Positions 1 through 8,205 of a DNA stretch of 42,849 nucleotides are shown in pieces. The position numbers and the translations under genes are program-made. Below the pieces are notes generated by a model. That model was not told where the DNA came from. It searched no databases and was given only the letters and a program-made list of their open reading frames with translations. How positions within the stretch are numbered: the first letter of the stretch is position 1; every line of letters starts with the position of its first letter. Location of the stretch: assembly GCA_036003045.1 (NCBI GenBank), contig DASYSS010000103.1:1-42849 (forward strand), given 5' to 3'. The stretch is from Gemmatimonadaceae bacterium (GTDB taxonomy: Bacteria; Gemmatimonadota; Gemmatimonadetes; Gemmatimonadales; Gemmatimonadaceae).

Positions 1-140
1 ATCGTGCTCTTCCCGGCGCCGCTCGGGCCCGTGAGGAACACGAACTCGCCTTTGGCGATGCGGAAGGTGACGTTTCGCAACGCCGAACTTCCCGCGACGG
101 CACGGGGATAGACCTTCGAGACTCGATCGAAGCGGATCAT
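1..140 (-). CDS. ftsE: Cell-division ABC transporter ATP-binding protein FtsE, 5' part only
   Basis: The gene runs off the left edge; only about 46 N-terminal residues are present, from an ATG at 138-140. They read as the first beta strands of an ABC ATPase and end in a Walker A motif, GPSGAGKST. The phrase GEFVFLTGPSGAGKST is characteristic of FtsE, the ATPase partner of the FtsX membrane protein. FtsEX links the divisome to activation of cell-wall hydrolases. ftsX would be expected just beyond the left edge, but this cannot be seen. No clear Shine-Dalgarno lies upstream. Another ABC ATPase of the MacB/LolD type is possible, since the discriminating regions are missing. Confidence 0.8.
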   Translation of the reverse strand, partial: MIRFDRVSKVYPRAVAGSSALRNVTFRIAKGEFVFLTGPSGAGKST

Positions 141-282
141 CAGAGAGAGGGGGACGCCCAAACACTTGACGCACGGTTGTTTCCAGCGTCACCGGGGCAT
201 CGCCTTCGGTATCTCCCCATCGCAAAACGCGCCGCGCGTGGCGGCCTACCGGCCTGCCGGCCCCTCAGCCCACCCGCCCGCG
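141..282. other. Intergenic gap with octamer-type repeat
   Basis: This is the gap between ftsE and the Cys/Met PLP enzyme, both on the minus strand. Bases 242-280 are a C/G-rich run built of units related to CGGCCTAC and CGGCCCAC, the same family found before bioY, thiL, eno and other genes. I see no gene and no convincing terminator. Confidence 0.5.
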
Positions 283-1476
283 CTAGCGAAGCGCCTGCTC
301 GATGTCCGCGATCAGATCCTTCGCGCTCTCGATGCCGACGCTCAGCCGCAAGAACCCGTCAGGAATCCCGGCGCGGGCGCGCTCGGCCGACGTCAGGTGG
401 GCGTGCGACGTAAAGCGCGGCTCGGAAACGACGGAATCGACCCCGCCGAGGCTCGGAGCGTGGCGGAAGATGCGAATCCGCTGGAGGAATCGGGTCGCGG
501 CGTCGGCACCGCCGGCTAGCTCGATCGCCATCATCCCGCCGAAGCCGTCCATCATCCCTTTGGCCGTTTCGTGATCCGGATGATCCGGCAACCCGGAGTA
601 GTGCACTTTGGCGATCGCCGAATTCGTCGCGCACCACTCGGCGATGCGCATCGCGTTTTCGTCTTGGCGGTGAACGCGGATCTCCAACGTCTTGAGACCG
701 CGCTCGAGGAGCCATGCGGCGAATGGATCGGGGGCCTGTCCCCACACCATCATCTTCTGGCGAACTTCCTCGATGTACGGCGCCGTGCCGCACACCATCC
801 CGGCGAGCACGTCGTGGTGGCCGTTGAGATACTTGGTCGCCGAGTGGATGACGACGTCGGCGCCGTGCTCGAGCGGGCGTAGGTTGACCGGACTCGCGAA
901 CGTCGAGTCGACGACGAGCGCGATGCCCAGCTCCTTCGTGATGTAGCTGACCGGCCGCAAGTCGATGACGCGGCACGTCGGGTTGATCGGCGTCTCGAGG
1001 AAAATCGCGCGGGTCGTCTTGCGCAGCCGTTTGCGCCAGACGCGCGTCTCCGTCGGATCGATCAGCGTGACGTCGATGCCGAATGTCGCGAACTCCGTCG
1101 CAAGAAGCCGCGAGACACCGCCGTAAATCGCGCCGCTGGCGAGGAGATGGTCGCCGGGGCGGAGCAGAGCGAGCAGCGCGCACGCGACAGCGCCCATTCC
1201 GCTCGCCAGCAACACGGCGCTCTCCGCGCCCTCGAGCGCCGCGACGCGCTCTTGCACGATCTCGGCGTTGGGAGAATTGCCGTAACGCGGATAGCGGAGA
1301 CCGTCGCCTGTGCCGATCTCCTGGTTGAAGTTCACCGACTGGAAGAGGGGGTGAACGACGGGCGTATCCGATTCGTGGGCCGGGCTGCCGGCGTGGACGG
1401 CGAGCGTCCCGACGTCGAGCGGCGACCGGCGAGTCTGCCCGGAGCGCCTGGCGCGGGGGGGAGGTTGGTCAGGCAA
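283..1476 (-). CDS. Cys/Met-metabolism PLP-dependent enzyme (cystathionine gamma-synthase/lyase family)
   Basis: This is a 397-residue fold-type I PLP enzyme of transsulfuration, a family including cystathionine gamma-synthase, cystathionine lyases, methionine gamma-lyase and O-acyl-homoserine sulfhydrylase. The RYGNSPN segment (64-70), the SGMGAV loop (92-97), the DSTFASP segment (190-196) and the Schiff-base lysine in SATKYLNGH (Lys215) are all present, and the length is normal. The C-terminal SLGGVDSVVSEP segment is the usual family signature region. The start is a TTG, with GGAG about 11 bases upstream. It overlaps the preceding small gene by 8 bp, so it is probably translated from the same message. 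Exact substrate cannot be settled by eye; cystathionine gamma-synthase or lyase is the best guess. Confidence 0.9.
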   Translation of the reverse strand: MPDQPPPRARRSGQTRRSPLDVGTLAVHAGSPAHESDTPVVHPLFQSVNFNQEIGTGDGLRYPRYGNSPNAEIVQERVAALEGAESAVLLASGMGAVACALLALLRPGDHLLASGAIYGGVSRLLATEFATFGIDVTLIDPTETRVWRKRLRKTTRAIFLETPINPTCRVIDLRPVSYITKELGIALVVDSTFASPVNLRPLEHGADVVIHSATKYLNGHHDVLAGMVCGTAPYIEEVRQKMMVWGQAPDPFAAWLLERGLKTLEIRVHRQDENAMRIAEWCATNSAIAKVHYSGLPDHPDHETAKGMMDGFGGMMAIELAGGADAATRFLQRIRIFRHAPSLGGVDSVVSEPRFTSHAHLTSAERARAGIPDGFLRLSVGIESAKDLIADIEQALR

Positions 1477-1780
1477 AGGCGGTGTTTCTCCGTCCGCGAT
1501 TGTCGAGGTCCGGCTTCACCACACGAACGATCTCCGACGGCGATGCGCCGGCCACGTCACGCAGCACGACGTCTCCGGCGCGCAGCGACTCGTCGATTCG
1601 CACCGTCGCGAGCTCGCCGCGGCGCGGGCCGTACACCCACGCGAGCTCACCCTCGTTGAGCAGTCGGTTGCGGGCGTCGGCGGGGTTCAGCGTCACCATC
1701 GGTCCGCGGTCGGCGTCGCCCTTTCGCGACGCGTCGAGCCGCAGCACGCGCAGCGGACGGTCGAGCAGCTCGCGATCCAC
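1469..1780 (-). CDS. Small protein resembling a molybdopterin-dinucleotide-binding beta-barrel domain
   Basis: This is a 103-residue protein with a GTG start. It lies 4 bp after the STAS-winged-helix gene and overlaps the PLP enzyme by 8 bp. The central part (about 28-90), with DARNRLLNEGELAWVYGPRRG followed by an ATVRI-DESLRAGDVVL run, resembles the double-psi beta-barrel domain at the C-terminus of molybdopterin oxidoreductases. There the pattern is residue-poor helix, 'G-D-x-V-x-V-x-S-x-R-G', then 'P-G-x-V'. No catalytic molybdenum subunit is encoded here, so a stand-alone barrel may have another role. The resemblance is by eye only. Context ties it to the STAS/HATPase genes upstream. Confidence 0.6.
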   Translation of the reverse strand: MDRELLDRPLRVLRLDASRKGDADRGPMVTLNPADARNRLLNEGELAWVYGPRRGELATVRIDESLRAGDVVLRDVAGASPSEIVRVVKPDLDNRGRRNTAFA

Positions 1781-1784
1781 GACG

Positions 1785-2342
1785 TCACGCCTGGAAGTGG
1801 CCGACCGCGATGTACTCGTCGTTGGCGCGCATCACGAGTCGGCGCCCGCAAAGCGAATCCAGCGTGCCGCGCACGAGCGTCGAGTCCGACCCGGTCGCGA
1901 TCGCGACGTCGTCGGCGTTCGCGGTGCCGAGGCGGTACACGGCTTCCCAGGTGCTGCGCTCGTCGTCGCTCAGCATGCCGGCGACCTTCACGCCTTCGGC
2001 ATTCTCGACGGCGAGGGCGAGGCCGTGACGCTCGAGCACCGCTTCGATCGCGACCCAGTGGTCGTCGTTGACGCCTCTGAACAAGAAGTACGCGTCGTCG
2101 GACGCGTAGCGCATGAGCAGCTTGGCCACGACTTCGTCGGCGCACGAGAAGTCGATCATCGACACCTGCGAGAAGTCGATGATCGTGAACGAGCGCGCGT
2201 CGGCGGAATCCGTCGGATCCGCGAGCAGCTGCTCGATCTGGCCGCGAACCGCGGCGCCGGTGGGGCGCGTGACGAGATTCGAGTAGAGATCGCACGACAG
2301 CGTCTGACGAAGCACGCTGCTCAGATCGATGTGGTGCATCAT
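1785..2342 (-). CDS. STAS-like domain protein with C-terminal winged-helix DNA-binding region
   Basis: This is a 185-residue protein. Residues about 50-115 look like a STAS (anti-sigma-antagonist) or DUF4325-type domain: the strand FTIIDFSQVSMIDFSCADEVV (52-72) has the hydrophobic strand, Asp-Phe-Ser turn and helix of STAS proteins, with Ser66 where the phosphorylatable Ser of SpoIIAA-type antagonists sits. Residues about 128-180 (ERSTWEAVYRLGTANADDVA, then DSTLVRGTLDSLCGRRLV) resemble a winged helix with a short wing. The gene overlaps the upstream STAS-HATPase gene by 4 bp. Two ATGs are adjacent (2342 and 2339); GGAG just upstream is better spaced for the second. Role inferred: output half of a partner switch. 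Confidence 0.75.
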   Translation of the reverse strand: MMHHIDLSSVLRQTLSCDLYSNLVTRPTGAAVRGQIEQLLADPTDSADARSFTIIDFSQVSMIDFSCADEVVAKLLMRYASDDAYFLFRGVNDDHWVAIEAVLERHGLALAVENAEGVKVAGMLSDDERSTWEAVYRLGTANADDVAIATGSDSTLVRGTLDSLCGRRLVMRANDEYIAVGHFQA

Positions 2343-3238
2343 CGCTCCGTCGATCCTCCGTCCATGGCCTCAGGAATGATTACCTGAACTTGCGCGCCAG
2401 GGAACTGGGGGAGCCCTTCCACGAGCGGCGGATCGTCGTCCCAGTCGGGCACAATGCCGATCCTGGCGGTGCCGCTCCGCACGGACAGCTTGCCGTTCCA
2501 GCGCCCGACGTAGTTTCGCGCCCCGGCGAGCCCGTGTCCCCGGCCCCGCTCGCGAAACCGGCTCACGCCGCGAATCACCGCCTCCTCGAGCGCGGCGGCG
2601 TCGTCCCAGCGCGTGGTCGGCAGGTGGCCGGGCGCGGTCTCGAGGGACCTTCGGAATCCGAGCCCCGCGTCGCAGACGGCGATTACCACCACCCGTCGCC
2701 CGAGACGCTTCGTCCAGCGATAGCTCTGCACGGCGACCCATCCGCCTTGCCCCGCGTGCTCGATGATGTTCTGGCAAATCTCCGACAGGGTCATCGTGAA
2801 GCCGAGGATCGCCTTCGACTCGAGATGCATCTCGTTGTGCAGGATGCGCTGCGCGCCCTCCTGCACTCGGCCGACGACGCCGTGCACGTCGTCGCTCCCC
2901 GCGACCGGTGTAATCTCGAGAAGCACGCTCGATTCGCCGGTCTCTTTCCGCTTCGGGTACGCCCCCCGAAGGTCGTACAGGCCCTCGGCGTAGTGGAAGA
3001 ACGCCGCGCGTCGCCAGTACGACAGCGTCTCCTCGAGCTCCGGAACGGCGAGCGCCGGGCGCTCCTCACGCGTCTGAGCGAGGGTCAACAACGCCGTGAG
3101 GCCGTACGGCGTCGCCCATCTCACGTGCCGCGCGTCCACGAGCAGCTTCGCGTCGGGAGGCAGGGGTGCGAGCTGTTCCAACAGCTGCTCGAACGTGTGC
3201 TCGTCGAGCGAGGGCGGAACAATGAGGACGTGACTCAC
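2339..3238 (-). CDS. STAS-HATPase_c fusion protein (anti-sigma/GHKL kinase-like)
   Basis: This is a 299-residue protein. The N-terminal part (about 1-110) has a STAS-like strand (KLLVDARHVRWATPYGLTALL) but without the usual Ser-Ser; Thr43-Pro-Tyr occupies that turn. The C-terminal part (about 130-295) is a GHKL ATPase: the N box is SEICQNIIEHA (Glu153, Asn157), G1 is CDAGLGF (189-195) and G2 is GRGHGL (232-237). Proteins of this class act as serine kinases or anti-sigma factors in partner switching. It starts with GTG, overlapping the PfkB stop by 4 bp, and its own stop overlaps the STAS-winged-helix gene by 4 bp, so the three are probably translationally coupled. The signal it senses is unknown. 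Confidence 0.82.
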   Translation of the reverse strand: MSHVLIVPPSLDEHTFEQLLEQLAPLPPDAKLLVDARHVRWATPYGLTALLTLAQTREERPALAVPELEETLSYWRRAAFFHYAEGLYDLRGAYPKRKETGESSVLLEITPVAGSDDVHGVVGRVQEGAQRILHNEMHLESKAILGFTMTLSEICQNIIEHAGQGGWVAVQSYRWTKRLGRRVVVIAVCDAGLGFRRSLETAPGHLPTTRWDDAAALEEAVIRGVSRFRERGRGHGLAGARNYVGRWNGKLSVRSGTARIGIVPDWDDDPPLVEGLPQFPGAQVQVIIPEAMDGGSTER

Positions 3239-4230
3239 GTGAGGCTGATCGTTCCCCGGAGATAGTCGGAGAGCCCTGAGGCTCCGCGGTGCCCGACGTT
3301 GCGAGCGGCCGCGCGGTGGGCGGCGAGGATGGCGTCGCCAAAGTTATCACCGGCCAGCAGTCGCGAGAAATAGGTCGCGCCCCACACGTCGCCGCATCCC
3401 GTCGGGTCGCCGCCGTCGACGACGTGGTCCGCGGGCACGATCGACGTGCGCATCGGCCCGACGTCCGACGCGATCGACTGGAACGGGCGGGGCGAGGCGG
3501 GGCGCGCGAGCTCGAGCCGCTCGAAGTCGGCCGCGGCGAAGTACACCGCGCCCCGCTTGGCCAACGTCACGACGAGGCACCGCACGCCGGCGTGCAACGC
3601 CGTCGCGGCGAGCGCCATGGGATCAGCGGCGAGCATCCGCATCTCGTCCTCGTTGACCTGGACCACGTCGAAGCAGCCGCACCATTCGCGGACGTTGGAG
3701 ATCGGCCGCAGCGTCCGGAGCCCATCGGGCTGCACGGCCCAGGCGAGCATGTGTAAGTCACAGTAGATCGGACCCGCGAATGACTGACGCACGAGCATCG
3801 TCGTATCGAGGTCGAGCTCCCACCCACTCAGAAAATTGATGTACAGGGCGTCGAGTCGCGCCGTCTCCAGCACCGGCTTGAGCCCCAGCCACGTCCATGG
3901 CGGAACGCCGCCGTGCATCACTTCACTGCGCCGCTCGTCGTCGAAGTAGCGTAGCTCGACGCGGTTGTTCGGGTACGGCACGACGATCGGCCGGGCGTCG
4001 GACGACATGCGCCGCATGCCGCTCATGAACTGCGACGCCGCCGGCGCGAGATCTTCGCCGACCTTGATGATCGGCACGATCTCCCACTCGTCGGACAGGG
4101 CCGCGTCCATGCCGCTGAGCGCGTAACTGATCCCGCCCCATTCCGCGATGGGGGACGAGCGCGTGTCTCGGCCGTAGATCACGTCCCACACGATCGAGCC
4201 GATGACGCCGACGCGCCGCTTGCGCGTCAC
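3235..4230 (-). CDS. PfkB-family carbohydrate/nucleoside kinase
   Basis: This is a 331-residue ribokinase-fold kinase. The N-terminus (RKRRVGVIGSIVWDVIYGRD) is the family's first strand and substrate Asp region. Near residue 285, DGGDPTGCGDVWGATYF matches the PfkB signature 2, with the GCGD anion hole and catalytic Asp. The open frame extends upstream to 4494, but that part lies over purH on the same strand and is Arg/Ser-rich, so it is not coding. I chose the GTG at 4228-4230, which has GGAG 7 bases upstream. The substrate is undetermined; sugar or nucleoside are both possible. The gene lies 40 bp after purH and overlaps the STAS-HATPase gene by 4 bp. Confidence 0.85.
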   Translation of the reverse strand: MTRKRRVGVIGSIVWDVIYGRDTRSSPIAEWGGISYALSGMDAALSDEWEIVPIIKVGEDLAPAASQFMSGMRRMSSDARPIVVPYPNNRVELRYFDDERRSEVMHGGVPPWTWLGLKPVLETARLDALYINFLSGWELDLDTTMLVRQSFAGPIYCDLHMLAWAVQPDGLRTLRPISNVREWCGCFDVVQVNEDEMRMLAADPMALAATALHAGVRCLVVTLAKRGAVYFAAADFERLELARPASPRPFQSIASDVGPMRTSIVPADHVVDGGDPTGCGDVWGATYFSRLLAGDNFGDAILAAHRAAARNVGHRGASGLSDYLRGTISLT

Positions 4231-4270
4231 GACGCGACTCCGGCACCGCGCCGATGGTGCACGAAGGACC

Positions 4271-5809
4271 TCAGTGGCGGAACTGTCGCTTGCCGGTGAA
4301 CAGCATCGCCATTCCGCGCTCGTTCGCCGCCGCGATGACTTCGGGGTCGCGCACCGAACCGCCCGGCTGGACGATCGCCCGTACTCCGGCTTCCGCGGCC
4401 TGGTCGATGCCGTCACGGAATGGAAAGTACGCGTCCGATCCGAGCACGGATCCATCGGTCGCGTGGCCGGCCAGCGACGCTTTGTGCGCGGCAAGGAAGG
4501 CCGCGTCCACCCGCGACATCTGCCCGGCGCCGATTCCGATCGTCGCGCCGTCGCGCGCCAGCACGATCGCGTTCGATTTGACCGACGCCACCGCGCGCCA
4601 CGCGAACAACAGGTCTCGATACTCCCCGTCGCTCGGCTTTCGCGTGGTCACGAGCGTCCATCCCGAATCGTCGATCACCGCCGGAGCGCGCTCTTGCACG
4701 AGCACGCCGCCCCGCACACGCTTGTAGTCGAGATGGTTGTCCGAGGTGAGAACGCTCGCACGCCCCTCGAGTACGCGGAGGTTCTTCTTGCGGCCGAGGA
4801 TCTCCACCGCGCCCGGGCTGAACTCCGGCGCGACGATGCATTCCACGAAGAGGCTCGCCACGGCATTCGCGGTCGTGTCGTCGACTGGCACCGTGAACGC
4901 GATGACCGAGCCGAACGCCGAGATGGGGTCGCACGCGAGGGCTTTCTTGTAGGCATCGAGCGCGTCGGCGCCGACGGCGAGACCGCACGGCGACGTGTGC
5001 TTCACGATGGCGCACGCCGTCTCCGTCGCGAACGGATCGATGGCGAGCAGCGCTCCCTCGAGGTCGAGCAGGTTGTTGAACGAGAGCTCTTTCCCACCGC
5101 GCTGCGCTAGGCCGCCGAGCCCGGCGCCCGGGCGCTCGACGTAGAACGCGGCGGACTGCCCCGGGTTCTCGCCGTAGCGCAACGACTGCGCCCGCTCGAA
5201 CGACACGACGATGTCCGGCGGAAACTTGTCGCCGCGCTCGCGCGCGAACCACGACGCGATCGCCGCGTCGTACGCCGCGGTGTGGGCGAACGCCTTGCCG
5301 GCGAGCAATCGGCGGAGGTCGATGTCGTCGTCGCCGGCGTCGAGCGCCGAGTGTACGCGCCCGTAGTCGTTCGGGTCGGCGATCACCCAGACCGACTCGA
5401 AGTTCTTCGCCGCGGACCGCAGCATGCTCGGCCCGCCGATGTCGATGTTCTCGATCGCGTCCTCGCGCGTCGCGTCCTTGCGCGCGACGGTCTCGCGAAA
5501 CGGATAGAGGTTCACCGCCACGAGGTCGATCGGCGTGATCCCATGCTCGGCGAGCGCTTTCATGTGTTCCGGGATGTCACGCCGAGCGAGGAGCGCGCCG
5601 TGTACGGCCGGATGCAGCGTCTTCACCCGGCCGTCCATCATCTCCGGGAATCCCGTCACATCGCTGACGTCGCGCACTGTGAGACCGGCGGCCCGCAGCG
5701 CCTTCGCCGTACCGCCGGTGGAAACGAGCTCCCAACCGAGCTCGGCGAGCGCGCCGGCGAACTCGACGACGCCGGTCTTGTCAGAAACGGAGAGCAGAGC
5801 GCGGGGCAT
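4271..5809 (-). CDS. purH: Bifunctional AICAR formyltransferase / IMP cyclohydrolase
   Basis: PurH catalyses the last two steps of de novo purine synthesis: formylation of AICAR by 10-formyl-THF and ring closure to IMP. The 512-residue length is normal. The N-terminal IMP cyclohydrolase (MGS-like) domain has SVSDKTGVVEFA at the start, VSDVTGFPEMMDGRVKTLHP (48-67) and HGALLARRD. The C-terminal transformylase domain has RYGENPGQSAAFY, FNNLLDLEGAL and the catalytic KHTSPCG, ending in QPGGSVRDPEVIAAANERGMAMLFTGKRQFRH, a typical PurH C-terminus. The ATG is at 5807-5809. purN lies two genes upstream in the same run, so two formyl-transfer steps of the pathway sit together. Confidence 0.97.
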   Translation of the reverse strand: MPRALLSVSDKTGVVEFAGALAELGWELVSTGGTAKALRAAGLTVRDVSDVTGFPEMMDGRVKTLHPAVHGALLARRDIPEHMKALAEHGITPIDLVAVNLYPFRETVARKDATREDAIENIDIGGPSMLRSAAKNFESVWVIADPNDYGRVHSALDAGDDDIDLRRLLAGKAFAHTAAYDAAIASWFARERGDKFPPDIVVSFERAQSLRYGENPGQSAAFYVERPGAGLGGLAQRGGKELSFNNLLDLEGALLAIDPFATETACAIVKHTSPCGLAVGADALDAYKKALACDPISAFGSVIAFTVPVDDTTANAVASLFVECIVAPEFSPGAVEILGRKKNLRVLEGRASVLTSDNHLDYKRVRGGVLVQERAPAVIDDSGWTLVTTRKPSDGEYRDLLFAWRAVASVKSNAIVLARDGATIGIGAGQMSRVDAAFLAAHKASLAGHATDGSVLGSDAYFPFRDGIDQAAEAGVRAIVQPGGSVRDPEVIAAANERGMAMLFTGKRQFRH

Positions 5810-5822
5810 AGGCGTTTGAAAC

Positions 5823-6004
5823 TAGCGCCAACAGAAACGTTTTACGCAGGCCTTGTCTCGGCAGCCCAGCCACTGTTGGCGCCGGCCAAAATTGAACACA
5901 GATGCCGCAGACCTTGAACAGCGATTCCGCAGTAACTACAAAGCCTTTGTTGTTGGTATCTGCGGGATTGCTCTTCCAATCTGCGGCATCTGTGTTCCCA
6001 TTTC
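5823..6004. repeat. Long imperfect hairpin repeat, copy 1
   Basis: The gap between the M42 peptidase gene and purH carries a large inverted repeat. AACACAGATGCCGCAGA at 5895-5911 is exactly the reverse complement of 5980-5996. Inside it GCGATTCCGCAG pairs imperfectly with CTGCGGGATTGC, leaving a short A/T-rich loop near 5930-5955. A related hairpin occurs at 18843-18956. A second, separate inverted pair, GCGCCAACAG (5825-5834) and its complement (5873-5882), lies nearer the purH start. The whole element is in the purH 5' leader, so it could act on purH expression or be a non-autonomous REP/MITE-like insert. Confidence 0.8.
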
Positions 6005-6045
6005 TTAAACCGAGTAGTGGCCCGCTCGGCGTACGGCATGGGTCT

Positions 6046-8205
6046 CTACGGCTTGCGCGGTATCGCCGTGGGAGCCTTCGCGACAGCCGCCACGATGCGT
6101 GTGAGCGAACGCAGGTCGCGGAGGTCCAGCATCTCGGCGGGCGAATGACTGTAGCGCAAAGGGTAGGCGAGCGCGACGTCGATCGCGCCGACGCGCGCGA
6201 ACTCGGAGCCGTCGTTGCCGCCGTTCGTCACGCCGACTTGCAGCGGAATCCGCTCCGTCCGGGCGATGCGCGTCACGCGATCGATCTCGTCTGGGGGCGT
6301 CACGCTCGAGTTATCGAGCGCGCGCATGACGGCGCCCTGTCCGATCGGTGCGTCGGCGAAGCGCTGACTCTCCAGCGGCGAGTCCGACGACACGAACGTG
6401 TCCACGGCGTGCACGCGGTGCACCGACGGGCCGAAGATCGCCGCGGCGGCCTTCGCCCCTTCCAAGCCGCCTTCCTCGCGCACCGAAAACATGAAGATCA
6501 CCTTGTGATCGAGCTTCGCCGGGTCGATCTCGTCGAGCGCGAGCAGCAGCGCCGTGATTCCGGCGCGATCGTCGATCGAGCGTCCGGTGATGCGCGTGTC
6601 GCCGACGCGCGCCGAGCACTTGAAACCGGTGAGCGCTAGGCCGACGTGCACGCCGGAGTTCACGAGCTCGGCGGAGTCTCGCGCGAACCAAGCGGTGAGC
6701 GTCGCGGGCTCGCGGTTGCGCGAGCTGTCTCGCGGTACGAACACGCCGCGCATCGGCCCTCCGCGCGACGCTTCGCACCCGAGCTTTCCGTCGCGCGGCG
6801 CCTGGTGGTCGGTCGGCCGGTGGAGGAGCGCCGGTTGTCCTTCCCACAAGAATGGAAAGAACGTCCCGCGTGGCCTCAGTGACACAACGCCGTTGCGGTC
6901 GATCGCGGTGATGACGAAGCTGATCTCGTCCATGTGCGCCACGATGACCGTCGTGTCGCGGTTCGGCCCCATCGGAACGATCAGATTCCCTGCGGAATCG
7001 ACTTGCGCGAGCGCTCGAGCCCATGCCGGCAGCATCGACTGAATCGCGTCGCGCATCGGCTGCTCGAACCCGGACGGCGCGTACACGTCGGTGAGTTTCC
7101 CGAGCACTTCGGCGTAACGCGACAGCGAGTCTTGGACCATGAGCGGCGGCGCGGCGACCCAGCCGTGTCGCACCGCGATCGGCCGCGGCGCGTCGCTTCC
7201 AACCGCCGCGGCACGCGCCACCGCGCGGAAGAGCGACTCGATGTCAGTCTCTTGCAGCGTTTCGGCGAGCGTTCCCGCGAAACGCGACAGAACGCCGATC
7301 GACAGCGTGGCGCCGACGTCCAGCCCGGCCAACGGCGGCCACGGCGCGCGCATCTCTCGTGGCGTGGACTGCATCCGACCCAGATCGCCGTCCACCACGA
7401 ACAGCGAGTCCACGCGCCCGAGGCGACGCAACGCCGACGTGAGCCCGGCCCATGAGAACGACTTCTGAGTCGAGACGATGAACACCGTCTCGCCCGTGCT
7501 CGGCTCCTTCGCCGATGCGGCGGCGACGGCCGCACACCCGGCGCGATTGGAAGCCGCCGGACCGGCGACGAAGTCGCTGAACGTCCACTCGGGCCAATCG
7601 CGCACCACGGGATCGAGCCGATCGATGCCCATCTTCACGACCTCGGCGCGGGAACGCGCGCCGACGTCGAGCCACAGGTTCTCGATCGACGTTGGCGAGT
7701 CGTCGGCGGGGCGGCCGCGCCAGAGGTGGTTGCTCCGCACGGCGAACACGCCCGTCACGTTGTGCGACCGCTGCGGATTCGTCCGGTCGACGGCGATAAC
7801 GATGACTCGCTGGCCTTCGTGGAACTGATTCCACAGCGCGACGTGCTTTCCGTTGCCGATGCCGTGCACGCGCAGATAACCATCGTCGCCGATGTCACTG
7901 ACGACGTATCCCGTTTCGTCGATGCCGCATGCGACGACGCGCTTCGGGGAGCCGCTGCCGGTGTGCTTGACGAGATTCCCCGAGTCGTCGCGCGCCCAGC
8001 CGTCGGTCGCGCTCAGGATGCGATCGGTCGCGAGCCGCTCGTAGCCCGGCGTCGCGATGAGCGCGATCCAGGTCGACACGGCGTGCGAGTAGGGCGGCGT
8101 CGCGAGCGTGTCCTGTGCGCGCGCGAGAGCCGGCGCTCCCGCCGTGAGCGCAACGAAGACGCCGGCTGCGTTAGCGAGCCAGCGCGAGATCGATGTTCTC
8201 GGCAA
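6046..8205 (-). CDS. Secreted M42-type metallopeptidase with tandem catalytic and degenerate copies
   Basis: This is a 719-residue protein with a signal peptide (about 1-30, ending ALARA-QD). The second half (about 360-715) is an M42/M20-like aminopeptidase with apparent metal and catalytic residues: AHMDE (His424, Asp426), SIDDRAG (Asp546), REEGG (Glu577, Glu578), AVDT (Asp602) and YSHS (His687). The first half (about 35-350) appears to be a decayed copy of the same fold: CGIDETGYVVSDI (93-105) aligns with AHMDEISFVITAI but lacks His, and ASNRAG (218-223) replaces the Asp-Asp-Arg segment. It starts at a TTG inside purN, overlapping it by 35 bp, with a strong AAGGAGG 9 bases upstream. It probably hydrolyses peptides outside the cytoplasm. 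Confidence 0.87.
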   Translation of the reverse strand: MPRTSISRWLANAAGVFVALTAGAPALARAQDTLATPPYSHAVSTWIALIATPGYERLATDRILSATDGWARDDSGNLVKHTGSGSPKRVVACGIDETGYVVSDIGDDGYLRVHGIGNGKHVALWNQFHEGQRVIVIAVDRTNPQRSHNVTGVFAVRSNHLWRGRPADDSPTSIENLWLDVGARSRAEVVKMGIDRLDPVVRDWPEWTFSDFVAGPAASNRAGCAAVAAASAKEPSTGETVFIVSTQKSFSWAGLTSALRRLGRVDSLFVVDGDLGRMQSTPREMRAPWPPLAGLDVGATLSIGVLSRFAGTLAETLQETDIESLFRAVARAAAVGSDAPRPIAVRHGWVAAPPLMVQDSLSRYAEVLGKLTDVYAPSGFEQPMRDAIQSMLPAWARALAQVDSAGNLIVPMGPNRDTTVIVAHMDEISFVITAIDRNGVVSLRPRGTFFPFLWEGQPALLHRPTDHQAPRDGKLGCEASRGGPMRGVFVPRDSSRNREPATLTAWFARDSAELVNSGVHVGLALTGFKCSARVGDTRITGRSIDDRAGITALLLALDEIDPAKLDHKVIFMFSVREEGGLEGAKAAAAIFGPSVHRVHAVDTFVSSDSPLESQRFADAPIGQGAVMRALDNSSVTPPDEIDRVTRIARTERIPLQVGVTNGGNDGSEFARVGAIDVALAYPLRYSHSPAEMLDLRDLRSLTRIVAAVAKAPTAIPRKP

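Noticed and set aside
4231-4494. Longer N-terminus for the PfkB kinase
   Set aside because: This part overlaps purH on the same strand and is low-complexity Arg/Ser; the GTG at 4230 has a good Shine-Dalgarno.
5842-6039. Minus-strand open frame of 65 residues
   Set aside because: It lies within the long hairpin repeat and its peptide simply reflects the inverted repeat.
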